In this document: positions 46,691-57,305 of the stretch, piece after piece | How the letters are laid out: each line of letters opens with the position of its first letter | Position numbering within the stretch: position 1 is the first letter of the stretch | From: Pyrrhosoma nymphula | Taxonomy: Eukaryota > Arthropoda > Insecta > Odonata > Coenagrionidae | NCBI GenBank assembly: GCA_963573305.1 | Contig: OY754337.1 | Coordinates: 50,853,164 to 50,917,163, forward strand | DNA: 64,000 nucleotides | Reading direction: 5' to 3' | The notes under the pieces: generated by a model | Databases searched by the model: none | What the model was told of the DNA's origin: nothing | What the model saw: the letters and a program-made list of their open reading frames with translations, nothing else | Position numbers and translations under genes: made by a program

Positions 46691-47424
46691 AAAGTAAGAC
46701 GGCCGGTGTCTAAATTTTCTTATTCTCCATTCGCTTTACTAGCCTACTTCTATGGTAATCCATTTCTAGGGTAAGAGTTACCATGGAAACTTTTTCTACC
46801 AGAATAGACCTGCCAAAGCTGTATGTCTACCGAGAGCTGTTTCCCTGCCATTCGAATGCACGTTAGTAACGATGGTCATATGATCAAATTGCCATCATAA
46901 TCATGTGAATGGGAGCTGATGAGAAACAAATATCGAAGGTGGTAAATAACAGTTGCATCATGGTGATTAACAGGAGGTGCAAATTCGGGTAGAACTTACG
47001 AACGCTTATTTCATAGTAAAAAGCGAATGAAGTGAACGTTGATTATGATGGAAATATACTTTCTCCCCAATACCTATTTACACGTTTTATGTTACCCATT
47101 ATCGCATCTAACATCAGATTGGGATTGCAAGTTGTCGTTTGTCCGGTTGGGTGGCATTTACTCTTCTGATATTGAGAAAAGTAATATTATTCACCACATG
47201 TAATTATCGATGTGGAGTGTGAATTCACGTGTGAAAGTCCCGTTGCTGCTTGTTATCGGGAACCCGAGCTCCAAGGGCCCTAAGTACCCACCTCGAAACA
47301 AAATATGCATGTTCTCGGGCGGGAAAAGCACTTTGCTTACATAAAACAAGATGGTAAAGTCCCTTACAGCCGAAAAGTCTCTAGTTTATTCGTATATATT
47401 TGCGTTTCCGAGATATGGTCCCGC
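46691..47424. other. Nothing recognised
   Basis: Unique sequence without frames or repeats of note. Confidence 0.5.
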
Positions 47425-47482
47425 GCAGTTCGAGCCCCTCAGGGCAGCACCCAGAACCACTGCACCACCGTGGTTTAGGTGG
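47425..47482 (-). repeat. tRNA-like sequence, probable SINE head
   Basis: On the minus strand CACGGTGGTGCAGTGGTTCT contains a good A-box (TGGTGCAGTGG) and GGCTCGAACTG a B-box-like motif about 35 bases later. The cloverleaf is incomplete. A tRNA-derived SINE or a relic. Confidence 0.5.
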
Positions 47483-47489
47483 CGGGAGT

Positions 47490-48839
47490 GGTAATTGTGG
47501 ATCATTGAGTGAGCACAGTTTTGTGAAAAATAAGAGAAAGGCTGACTAAGATATAGTTATTAATAAATCCTCATCGCTGGAAAACGTAAAAACTCAAATT
47601 TTAAAAATAGCGTAGATAAGTATGATTTTCTTCTTCATGTTAAACTAAGGACTTCTTTGTAATAATTAGTTTGAATCTGAATAACATTAAAATTATGTTA
47701 TGTTACGATTGAACCACCTCAGGGGAGTTCGTGAAATATAGATCTTAAAATCGAGGGTTGTTGCTTAAGCATTCTCCTATTTCTGTGTTATTCAGAGCTC
47801 CCGCTTATCCATGGAATGCGCCATAATCGCGTTTCAAAATTTCCTCTCCGTCCATTTGCCCCGGTTGATCTCGAGAGTTGTGAGGTGCTTCCGTACGTAA
47901 AATGTCGTCGGTAATTCGAAGCCTAAAAAGTTTCGGCTTACCCCTACGCAGCGTTAAATAGATATGGCTAACTTAAATGTTCTGCTGCGAGGGATGGAAG
48001 TTCCAATTTTCTCCAGTGGAATGACTGGGATATAAAATGGTTTGACTCGTGCCTGGCGGCGACCTTGGGTAACGGTTGCAGCCGCAGCGAAGCCCCTTCT
48101 TTTGATAGTTTGGCGTTTTTTTTGCAATATTATGTGTCTCAAGAATAGGGAATTATGTATGAAGCAATGTATGAATGTAACATAAGCAAAAGAGTCATGC
48201 GAGGATAGGGCGCTGTGGACGAAATCATCAAATAAGAGATCTAATTTCCTAGGCCTAACAGCAACAAATAAGTTCTTTCATTGTGCTTACCCCAAGAAGG
48301 AATGGCGTGAAGGGGTATGCAATTAGCATGTATGTTTGTATGTACGCTTCTTTTACTTTTGGAGAATTTTCAGGCTTGAGTCTTTTTTAGTCGTTTTTTG
48401 CTTCAAAAATATTTTAAACAAAATTCTTCTGCAATGAACCTGTTATGTTCATGCCGTATGGGTAATTTGCATGTGATGAGGCGATGAGGGCGGTGCTATT
48501 AAAATATTATGAAAAAGTCAGGTTTTCTTACTGGAGTCGTTCAATGCCACTAGACCAATATTAACGAAGATGTAACATGTTACATTTGTGAAGATTAAGG
48601 GGACATGTGAGACAGCGTAGTCCCTTATAGTAAAAAACTATCTATGGAAAATTAACGTCGAAAAGTTAAAGTCGAAAAATAAAACTTCTAAGGCTAGGTT
48701 GTGAGGGGCTATAAGCCAGAAGAATATCAGGATTAATTGTATTACTTAAACCTTTACCGTTTAACCGCTCACGGACTGACTTCTTGACTGTAATTAAACC
48801 CTTCACTCATGCTTAGGCAGTTTGTGCGAGATTTGACAC
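47490..48839. other. Nothing recognised
   Basis: Mostly AT-rich unique DNA. Confidence 0.5.
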
Positions 48840-49375
48840 TAGTCATAATAGATACTATATTTAAAATTTATTTTTCAATTAAAGCAGCTGTAAGAAACAT
48901 GAAGTAAATATTATAACCCTAGTATTAAACTACTGAAATTCTCAGTAGTATACTAAATATATGGACATGTATAAGGTGTTAACTTGACTCATTTCATTCT
49001 CACCGAACGCTGATAACGCCTTAGTAACTGAAAATTATTCTGCGATTCTGTGAAAATCACTGCGGCGAGTAGGTCATTAATTTTTTAAATCGATGATAAA
49101 GCATACAAACCACGCTCTGTCGAATTCATGATGAGATATATGCGTAAGAAATTCCTTATTTTTTAAACAAAGTCTCTATGGCGTGCGTGCGTGTACCATT
49201 TATTATGGAAAATGGTTGATATTTTATGGAAAATATTTGGAAATGTATGATGGTAAGTGGCTGATCTTTTGTTGTCATTGGAACGATGGTATCTTACTAT
49301 TTATAATGAGGCCATATTCATCGAATTTAATTTGAAGTGATATCTCACCTAAACTACCTTAATGTAAAAATTAGT
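48840..49375 (+). repeat. Dispersed repeat family C, copy 3
   Basis: It aligns with copies 1 and 2 from AAAGCAGCTGTAAGAAACAT through CTTGACTCATTTC, ATAACGCCTTAG, GGAAAATGGTTGATATTTTA and GTAAGTGGCTGATC. The three copies are about equally diverged. Confidence 0.65.
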
Positions 49376-49582
49376 CCTTTACTGGCCTTAAAAAAACTCC
49401 TGAAAACATGTATTTTCAGCAGAAGAAGCTTTGGGCAATACTCAAATCATTTTAGCAGGTTGTTGACCATAGAGAGAAATGTTTGGGACGGGCAATCAAA
49501 ACTTTCACGGATGCCATTGCGCTTTGGATCCGTGAAAGTAAATATTTAACGTAGCACTATTGTCATCTTACAATAGCACCCC

Positions 49583-49731
49583 ATGAAAATGAAAAACTTT
49601 TAACTTTGTGGTTCCACAATGAACTTAACCACAAAGTTAAAAGTTTTTCATTTTCATAATGAATAAGTTCCACCAAGTTACGCCTGAAACTACCAGTAAT
49701 TGCACTCAATGTTGTCTAAGAGCCTATCATC
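49583..49731 (+). mobile_element. Palindrome plus tail, related to the ribozyme-bearing units
   Basis: ATGAAAATGAAAAACTTTTA begins a perfect 31-bp arm whose inverted copy ends TAAAAGTTTTTCATTTTCAT at 49658, with a 13-base spacer. The tail that follows has TTCCACCAAGTTACGCCTGA (49668) and ends CTATCATCT, as in the 25796 element. No hammerhead core is left in the arms. I found no target duplication. It may be a family member that lost its core or a different palindrome joined to the same tail. Confidence 0.55.
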
Positions 49732-49739
49732 TAATTCCT

Positions 49740-50920
49740 GCTTCCCTCTGATTGCATAACGTTTTCCCTTCCATCGTGACCCATAGACATCATCCTATCA
49801 CCCCTCAAAGACTCATCAGTCCTCTTTTTCCGTTCCCTTCAAATGTCTCTCTCCAGCTTTCTCTTGTCCCAAAACATTTTTAAGCCTTCTTCGCGTATAC
49901 TCCAATCTCCGTCCTGCATATTTTATCTTTGTTAAACCAAGCGTTTTGCAAGCTTCCACTTTCTTCGAATTTGAGATTACGTAACCATGGAATACCCCAT
50001 TTCAGTATTTAGTTGAAATTTTGGCGACCAAATTCCCTCTTTGTCAATGCTAATACCACCTAAAAGGTTTCTTATTATCCTCATAAAGGTTTGCATCAGA
50101 GCAATGGGAGAGTCAACGAACTGCGGAACTGTAGTGTAGTAGAAATAGTGTAGGAGGTGGAAGTAATTGTAACAAAAATGATTCTTGTGGTAAATGGTTG
50201 GTTACACGCTTATTATCAACATACTAAAAATATAAACCCGTACTGTCGCGCAAAATCCTTTTTTTGCCGCCATCTTAAAAAAACATCAAAAATTTTAAAA
50301 AGCGTACAAAATCATGTGTGGTATTCACTGACGGTCACGCAATTGTGTGAAATTCACAGTGGAAAAATAATTCGTATGGAGGGTTGTGCTTAAACCATTC
50401 GAGAGAATTCCGATCGTGTAACTTAGGAGTCACGTGGTACAACCCCGAAGCGTTCGAGATTTTTGTGCGTTAATAGGTGTAGCAAAACTTGGTGGCACTC
50501 GCTTGTACAGAGAATGACGCTAGGGAGAGGAGAGCATACAAGAGAGAAGGAATAAAGATTGTTTAGGTTCCCTCTAAAGGTCCCCACATGGGATCTGCGG
50601 TACCTCTGCCCGCTCTTGAACGCTTAATTTGCCCTCTGGAACCTCAAACTCACTACTGTCGAGTGCCATCAAGTTTCGCTATGCCTATAAACCACCAGTG
50701 AATATCTCACACAGCCCTCCCGATCGAGGTTTTCTCGTGGGAATGTTGTTGATGGAGTCGAATATCGCGATTAGAGACGCAACCAAGTACATATCTGACA
50801 CTTAAATTATCCATCCGAGTGGGATAAAACTCACCAAAATCTCGAAGAGTTCGTCGTTGTACTGCGTTACTCCTTATTTACCTGATCGGGATTATATCGA
50901 ACGAACAAACTTGGCAGTGG
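49740..50920. other. Nothing recognised
   Basis: Unique DNA, with pyrimidine-rich patches near 49790-49880. Short chance frames only. Confidence 0.5.
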
Positions 50921-50980
50921 CAGGCTTCACTTCGTAGAAGTTGATCATGCTAGTATTCATGATTAATTAAAATACTTTAA
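50921..50980 (-). mobile_element. Tail fragment of a ribozyme-bearing unit
   Basis: On the minus strand ATTAATCATGAATACT matches the downstream part of the unit at 51461 (51530-51547). It is followed by CTTCTACGAAGTGAAGCCTG, a variant of the shared TTCCACNAAGT...GCCTG tail. It is a partial copy in reverse orientation. Confidence 0.5.
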
Positions 50981-51380
50981 CTTGAGTCTATTTGGGTGGG
51001 ACCTGTTAAACGATTTTTCTCCCACTTACACTCATCAGATCTCCTTCTAATTTTGCACACGGGTGTAACTTCGATGACAATACAATATTACAATATAAGT
51101 GTCACGGCTTTATTTTCCATTGGCCCGGGTTCGCTGCATGAAATTGGTTGCTATGTTAGTTGCTTACTTTATTGTTGGCTATCGAAAGGGTTACTCGTGT
51201 TTTGGTGTGCTTAGTGAATTTTTACTTAAAAATGAAAAAAATGGAACTGAAGAATATACACCCTCAGGGCACCAGGCGCACCCCGTTGCAAGAAGCCCCT
51301 CGCCTCCACATGGGGACCATAGCAGAAAAATTTTTATTTCACTTATGTTAGTATATTTAATAAAACCGTGTAACTTAAAA

Positions 51381-51547
51381 AAAGTTTTGTATAACACTCT
51401 TTTAGAAATGTTTATTTGTACGACGCATTTGTATATTTTTTATTTGTAAAGTTTCTGTACCTGAAGATGCCATAAATCGGCGAAACGCGTCGCACAAGTA
51501 AATATTTGTAGAAAAGTACTAATTATTTTCATTAATCATGAATACTT
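51381..51547 (+). mobile_element. Inverted-repeat unit with hammerhead-like core
   Basis: The left arm on the minus strand reads GCGTCGTACAAATAAA and mirrors GCGTCGCACAAGTAAA on the right (51487). Between them the plus strand carries the core (51461-51491). The left arm lacks its own core. The right part continues to ATTAATCATGAATACT. I could not define a target duplication. Confidence 0.55.
51455..51498 (+). ncRNA. Hammerhead-like ribozyme candidate
   Basis: Core CTGAAGA (51461-51467), spacer T, GCC/GGC stem II with an ATAAATC loop, then GAAACGCGTC. In the last segment AC/GT forms a minimal stem III around GC and C is the expected residue before cleavage. Stem I is partly paired: CTGTAC before the core and GCACAAG after it give C-G, T-A, G-C and T-A with one A-C mismatch. 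All conserved core positions I know are present. Confidence 0.6.
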
Positions 51548-52640
51548 ATCTCGAACGGTTCAAACTCAACCCCCAAGGACTGAGGTTTGGACCTAGACTG
51601 ATTGTGAGTGCTCTAACCAGTTTAGCTACCAAGGCGTCCTCTTCCACTGTGAATTACATGGAGGCTAAATGGAGCGTGTTGTATTCACAAGTACTGTGCA
51701 TAAAATACCATGGAGTATCCGTGCGCGTGCGCTAAGCGCTACTGTCAACGAGGTAAGGCCCAGCTTTAAACACAAAGGTGTTTACTTAGAAAAATTCAAA
51801 GACCTGCGGAACTGTCCGCGCAGTAACTTTAACGGAGTCACCCGTTGGAGTCACCCAAAAAGTACTTTGGTGCTAACAGTTTAACTTCAAATCTCGCATA
51901 ACACGATGATGTAGGTCAGTTTAATTTGAATTTCCTATTGTCATCACGATAATCATTACTTGGGATCCCATCATGGAAGAAAAAGAGAACCGTAATGGCT
52001 CCCACAAAATTCATTAGCGAAGGATACAGAAAGGACGCTAGGAAAGAAATTCACACCACAAGCGGCGCTGATTATATAACACAAAGTTTTGTAGATTTCG
52101 ACCTCCTTTAACTGAGGAAATTTATTTTTCCGGTGGGATAAATCTTCCTTCTCACCACTCCTCGTCTCTCTGCAGCGCCCACTTTTAACTCGGGGCGCTG
52201 CTAATATTCTGACTTCTGCTCATTTCAGGTCTTTCTCTCTCCCTTCATGTCTCTTTCTCCCTTCGCGGCCTCATTTTCCCCGCCATAAAGTCGCCCTTAA
52301 TCCGTCCCTCCCCAGCAAGGATTAAGCCGGAGATGACGCCGAGGTTTTACTGGCGCCATCGCGTCCATCATTAGCATTTCTGGCGTAAAATGAAACGCGT
52401 GGATCCGAAGTCTTGTCTTTTGGCCTTAGGTCTCCACGCTTAATTCACGATATTTGCTGAAAAAAAACCGGGTGCAATTCCTGGATGAGGCCACGTTCGA
52501 CATGGTACAGTTCCGTGACTGGCACATGAACACCCGGCAAGGATTTTGGTGCAATAAAACCAAAATCGAATGAAACCTGTATTGTATCAATCGATTCGGT
52601 ATGATGATCGCCATGGTATTACCACAGGGTACTTTAAACA
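51548..52640. other. No gene recognised; CG-bearing patch at the right
   Basis: 52100-52440 is CT- and CG-rich, not repeated in the window, and could be a regulatory element. A perfect small hairpin GATTTTGGT/ACCAAAATC lies at 52544-52568. Confidence 0.35.
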
Positions 52641-52652
52641 TGAAAGTTGACT

Positions 52653-52782
52653 TATTTCTTTTATTTGGGTTTTTCCCGCGTTGATTCATTTTTATGGACA
52701 CCAGTTTCGCTTGCGTTACAGCTAGTAACGCAATCGTCCATAAAAATGAATCAACGCGGGAAAAACCCGAATAAAAGAAATA
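52653..52782. repeat. Inverted repeat (hairpin), 47-bp arms
   Basis: TATTTCTTTTATTTGGGTTT begins the left arm and its complement ends the right arm at 52782, with one mismatch over 47 bp (to ATGGAC/GTCCAT). The 35-base centre has CGCAAGCGAAACTGGTGTC on the minus strand, reminiscent of the 3' half of the ribozyme-like cores, but CTGANGA is not present. It is probably another palindromic element. No target duplication was found. Confidence 0.65.
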
Positions 52783-52789
52783 CATCAAA

Positions 52790-53085
52790 TCACCGCGGAA
52801 GCCTCCGTACTATGGAAGTAGCGAGTGGAGCTATATCTCCAATTGTATCGCTACTTGCCGATATTGCTCTGCCTTCACGATACTTGCGGCTTACACGCAT
52901 TCAAAAGAATAGCGGAACTAAAAAATTGTAACTATCCACTACATATGTAATTATCCAGAAGCCTGTCTATTTTTCCTTGCAAATGAAAACCTCGGTCGAT
53001 TACTACCACTATTGACCCCTACTGCCATGGAAGTCTATGCTTATAAATTGAAGTGGGCCACTTGCAAGGCTACTGTCTTGGAAGT
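52790..53085. other. Nothing recognised
   Basis: Short stretch of unique DNA between two palindromic elements. Confidence 0.5.
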
Positions 53086-53089
53086 AACT

Positions 53090-53103
53090 TCCATGTGTAA
53101 AGC
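53090..53103. repeat. Target-site duplication, left copy (14 bp)
   Basis: TCCATGTGTAAAGC, identical to 53360-53373. Confidence 0.85.
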
Positions 53104-53359
53104 AGATTTCAGAAGATTTTAAGGTATCCGGCAAAAGTTTGTGGAAAATTGTCACAGACTGTATTGTAACAGAAACACTTTGTAAACATTTCCACATCAA
53201 TTTTTATTCTACCGACCTAGGTTTCGGCAAACATTGCCATTATCAAGGTAATAATCAATGTAATGATTATCAAGATAATGGCAATGTTTTCCGAAACCTA
53301 GGTCGGTAGAATAAAAATTGATGTGGAAATGTTTACTAAGTGTTTCTGTTACAATAAAG
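53104..53359 (-). mobile_element. 256-bp palindromic ribozyme-like element with perfect 14-bp target duplication
   Basis: 53162-53356 is a near-perfect palindrome (arms of about 90 bp) with a core in each arm, read outward: GATAATGGCAATG, loop, then CCGAAACCTAGGTC. The non-palindromic tail lies on the left (53104-53161) and on the minus strand carries TTCCACAAACT, a variant of the shared tail motif, so the element is oriented on the minus strand. It is bounded by TCCATGTGTAAAGC at 53090-53103 and 53360-53373, a perfect 14-bp direct repeat. Confidence 0.8.
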
Positions 53360-53373
53360 TCCATGTGTAAAGC
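53360..53373. repeat. Target-site duplication, right copy (14 bp)
   Basis: TCCATGTGTAAAGC, identical to 53090-53103. Confidence 0.85.
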
Positions 53374-53424
53374 CGCCTTCATTCGCAGTAAGTCGCTGCG
53401 ATACTTAAGAGATTAGATATATTG

Positions 53425-54005
53425 TTTGGGTTATACGCTATGGCGCAGCTTGGATTACATTAAGCGTTAGCTAAGTACGGAGTCCATTGTGTATTCGATA
53501 CTTGTGCGGTACTTGGATGCGACAGAAATGTGAGGAAACATGTGAGGGAATGGAATTTATCTAGATATCCCATTGATGCATCAACACGGGCGAAGTGGGT
53601 CCAGGTTTTCCGGTGACAAGAAAAATTTGATGTTGAAAATGGTAAGCGTTTCAACTTTCATTTGTTTATAAATTGTTGCTTGGGTTATTTCCGCAGTAAA
53701 CAAGATTTTTTCTCTAACTTCACATTTACTGACTATAACTGATCAAGTACATTCTATAGTGCATCAGTACTCAATATAGTATATCAGTACACAATATAGT
53801 ATATCAGTACTTAAGAATGCAGATATCCTCTTGGCTCCATTCTGTTGTTGCTAAAATCTAAATTATCGGAGCTAATATCCATTATTTCTATGCTGATCGT
53901 CAAGTGTTCTGCTGTTCTGATCATCCGAATGTACAGAACCTCATGTACAGAACGGATTCATTTTGGTCACGGGAACGTCCTAACTTGTATTAGTAGTACC
54001 TACCA
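53425..54005 (-). repeat. Dispersed repeat family B, copy 3
   Basis: Read on the minus strand from 54005, it starts ACTAATACAAGTTAGGACGT and follows copy 2: CCCGTGACCAAAATGA, AGCAACAACAGAATGGAG, then at 53470-53430 CTCCGTACTTAGCTAACGC. A 20-bp tandem repeat sits within it (53762-53815). Confidence 0.7.
53762..53815 (+). repeat. 20-bp tandem repeat, about 2.7 copies
   Basis: Units of GTATATCAGTACACAATATA and a variant repeated in direct order within repeat family B, copy 3. Confidence 0.8.
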
Positions 54006-54009
54006 TGAT

Positions 54010-54951
54010 TGTCACGAACCCTGATCGTCCTTCACATGCTACGTGATGCTAGGACGCTGGTTGACGTTTTCCAGTGATGAGGATTAAGAAATTGCTCTAT
54101 CACTGAAACCTTCTTTTAATTTTCCGAGAATGTAACACAAATTAGGTAATTTCTATATTTATTTTTCAAACCGATTACCACGCACAAAAATACAAATAAG
54201 AATCACCCAACTCACCCACAAACAATTCATTGGCGTCCATTAGCTCTACCCGCACGCCAGAATACATATAAAATGATGAGTATTGATAGTAAATAATAAC
54301 AATAAAATATTCGTAACAGTAAGAAACTAATTCGAGGTGTACTGAGTGAGTTATAAATATGAAACTAATTTTTCAAACCTGGGAATACGACATGGTTTAT
54401 GTGGCAAACGAAAAGATATTATCTATGGGTGCTTATAATAAGGCCAAAAAATTACTCATTTTTTTGTGACGTACCAAAAACAAAAAATGACGTTTCAGGA
54501 GGAATTTCAGTCCCACCCATACTCACCGGAAAGTTTCGATGGAATGCGAGAGAAAGCATCTCGCCGGTAAGGCTGTGCACCTACACATCGATTATAATTA
54601 TTAACGCTGTTTTCGGAACGGATGAGTTGGCTTTGGAAACGCCGAAAAGTCTATTTATAAATTAACACTCAAGTGTGATGGTATTTAAATTAGAGCATAA
54701 GAGAAAATATATTGTAAGAAATTCATTGTCATTGTCAGCGTTATCATAAACAGGTCTCTGATTTTTAAAAAGTCTTCAAGTCGTGCCATCAGTCTGGTTT
54801 CATTGGAAAAATGTACAACTGGTAGTGTTCACCTGTAGAATTCCAGCTACATCCAGGTAATCCTGAGTCCCTATTGATAATTCATTAATACATTTCAACA
54901 TTTTTCCTAGGCATAATACAAAAATTGATGACATATGAAATGAAAAAATCA
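54010..54951. other. Nothing recognised
   Basis: AT-rich. The 88-codon frame at 54399-54665 has no recognised motif. Confidence 0.5.
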
Positions 54952-55034
54952 TTTGACTCGACCGGGAGTTGAACCCGGAACGTCCAGTCACCTGTTGGGT
55001 GCATGAGTACAGCCGGTTACACCACCAGTCCGTT
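54952..55034 (-). repeat. tRNA-like sequence (SINE or tRNA relic)
   Basis: On the minus strand it has GGTGGTGTAACCGGC (A-box-like) and a perfect T-arm CCGGG-TTCAACT-CCCGG (B-box GGTTCAACTCC). The ends pair weakly (GACT/AGTC). The middle gives only a CACC/GGTG stem with a five-base loop, so a normal anticodon arm is missing. Not a working tRNA as I read it. Confidence 0.55.
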
Positions 55035-55039
55035 ATAAT

Positions 55040-56235
55040 TCAAGGCGGATTTCAGCGTGGGTTTATCCGAATGGGATATTCTCCTCTTCAGTGTACTTAT
55101 TTTGCAGCACAGGAGACGTAGTCGTGCTTGATAAGCCACGGCCGGGGAAGATAAACCCAACATCGTCGCTATGAAAACGATTAGCTTATGACAGTTTCAA
55201 AATCACTGTGGAATGCACATCAATGATGAACTTCCCTCAATTTCAGTCAAATTAATCTTTTTATGACAAATTTTATCCCTTTGGTGCATATCTTGTTCAG
55301 TGACTGCCTACCATATCATTTGTGCTTTTCGCAGTGATTTGAAACATTTCCATAAAGCCTTGCGATGAAAAAAATGTTTGTTGTTTGCCCCAAAATGTTT
55401 TACTGAGCTTCCTAACTGATAATAATTTTTTAAATTAAATTCTGAAACGCTAAAATTAGCAAACATCCATGTTACGATCCTGATTAAAATTGAGTTCAAA
55501 GCACACTTCATGGAGCTTTATCAATACCCTGCTCTTAGTTAATATTTTGCTTAAAATAAATGCGCTACCACGTTAATGCTTCTAGCTTTCTTTAGTACGG
55601 TAGCATTTATCAGGAGAGATTGAAGTGGATAGTCAAGACACCCGAAAAAAATTTCCCTGGAGCATTTACATCCAAAAGTAAACGACAACGCTTCTCCCAT
55701 TGCCTGGCAGAGAAAAAAAAATATTCGCAAAAATTTGCTCTTGGCATGCATCCTTATCCTTTGAACAGTTAGGGTACTAGATGTGATGAAAGAGGGCGTA
55801 AACGTCGCTGTGTGGATATTAAATGGAGTTCCACTAGGTTAAATATTCGAATCTGACGACGAGATCTTGGCTGTAATTCGAACGGATTTTAATCTCGTGC
55901 AAGTGGAAGAGGCTAGGGCTAATGCCCGCGTTATTTCATATCTCGAGGGAAACTTCCAAGAAGGAAGAACAAAACCAGTCTTCCTTCATGCTTCAGCAGT
56001 GCGCCGACGTATTTGAACTGATATTCCCTTTAAGACCACGGAAACTCACGTATGCAGAGTAAAGGGATCCCTATCCTTTGTAAAAAAAGTTTTATGATGT
56101 GAAAGTAAAAAACAGAAAAGTTGTGTTTTGTTTGAAAATATAGTATATTTATAAAATACATGCAAATAAAAGCCACTTTCTTCGAATTAACATTTTAGAC
56201 GCAGATAAATTGCAACTTTAAAAAATAAACACGAC
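55040..56235. other. Nothing recognised
   Basis: Unique DNA with chance frames of about 65 codons. Confidence 0.5.
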
Positions 56236-56290
56236 ATTCATGGTGTGTTAGACTCTCAAACTGAAGGTCGCAGGTTCGAGACCAGGTAAC
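56236..56290 (+). repeat. tRNA-like sequence, probable SINE head
   Basis: TGGTGTGTTAGACT and GGTTCGAGACC are A- and B-box-like at about the normal spacing, but the unit lacks a complete cloverleaf. Confidence 0.5.
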
Positions 56291-56299
56291 GGCAAATAT

Positions 56300-56734
56300 T
56301 TTCTGCATTTTGGAAAAATATATTGATGGGAAAAAATCTGGAAAGAGTTCAAGAGAATTTTCTACCCCCTCCGTGCCACCCAAAACTACTCGGCTCCTCT
56401 GCTAAGAGGCAGAAGGCTCTAATGGCGCAGATCAAGGAGATAGTTCCGGTATCAACTGCCACAGCTTCGAGCGAGTTCATGAAGTTCGTGGAATCTCTGG
56501 GTACTCCTATGATGAAGGCAACGTGAAACCACCACGTTAGTCTCCCTAGAAGGTGCAGCCCTGCATTCACCAATATATGACGTGATGGCATTCCTCCCGG
56601 TGAAATATTCCGGCAGTAAAAAGGCCCCCCTTTTGGATCTGCAGGGGACTACTAGGAGGAGGAAATCTGTCGTAGTGGACAATAGCAACGGAATTTTGAT
56701 GCTTTGTAATTGGGATCGGTATTCCACTGTAATA
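56300..56734. other. Possible SINE body, otherwise nothing recognised
   Basis: Overlapping frames of 67-91 codons on both strands. The tRNA-like units on both sides (56236 plus, 56735 minus) suggest this may be repeat-derived, but I cannot show it. Confidence 0.3.
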
Positions 56735-56805
56735 TCTCCGTCACTGCCGGGATTCTAACTCTGGGTCTTGAGATTGGTAGTCCGAACTCCACGGTTTATG
56801 TGAAA
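56735..56805 (-). repeat. tRNA-like sequence, second member of the 26262 family
   Basis: On the minus strand it ends GTTAGAATCCCGGCAGTG, close to GGTTAAAATCCCGGCTGCAG at 26262-26280, with CCGTGGAGTTCGGACTACC earlier. Probable tRNA-derived SINE. Confidence 0.45.
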
Positions 56806-56849
56806 ATTAATGATAACTGCCCAAATAGACTATGCATACCTTATAAGGA

Positions 56850-56985
56850 GTAGTTTCCAGCGTAACTTTGTGGAAGCGATCCCTTACATAATGAAACACT
56901 CAGTACTTCCATAAAAACATGTTATTGACGACCTAGATTTCAATGACTTGCGTCATCATTTGGTACAACTTACAGGAAGTTTGTT
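56850..56985 (-). mobile_element. Half-unit: decayed hammerhead-like core plus shared tail
   Basis: Minus-strand core (56959 to 56928): TGATGAC, GCAA loop, GTCA, then TTGAAATCTAGGTC. About 55 bases on, TTCCACAAAGTTACGCTGGA (56875 to 56856) matches the tail at 49668 (TTCCACCAAGTTACGCCTGA). The core has lost bases between CTGA and stem II. This copy shows core and tail on one strand at short distance. Confidence 0.55.
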
Positions 56986-57280
56986 CCTTAAATACCCTTC
57001 TTGGGTGGGCGTGGGTACCGGAAAGGCATCGTCGATTTGTAGGTTGGACTCATAGGCGTATCCAGGGGGGGTTTTAGGGGTTGTAACTAGTTATGGGTCG
57101 TTCGTAAATTGATCGAATCCCGAGATCAAGTTCTCTTAAAAGTTTGATCGATGAACTGGATCTCTCCAATGACGGAGGAGTTCTTCTTTACCGATCACGA
57201 TAGGAATGATTGTATGACATCAAGTGTCAATCACGAGATGTGAGACCGGCCATAAATCTTGAGTGTAAATTTAATTGTTT

Positions 57281-57305
57281 CAGGCTTGACTTCGTGGAAG
57301 TGATA
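57281..57305 (-). repeat. Shared tail motif inside the hAT-like element
   Basis: On the minus strand CACTTCCACGAAGTCAAGCC matches the tail of the ribozyme-bearing units (ACTTCCACNAAGT, then GCCTGAAAC). No core was found beside it. It is either a relic insertion or a part of the host element. Confidence 0.45.

Noticed and set aside
52426..52931. Two similar open frames on opposite strands (120 and 94 codons)
   Set aside because: Their likeness comes from the inverted repeat at 52653-52782, which encodes nearly the same peptide on both strands. This is an artefact of the hairpin.
54952..55034. A functional tRNA gene
   Set aside because: The T-arm is perfect, but the anticodon arm is not normal and the acceptor stem is weak.
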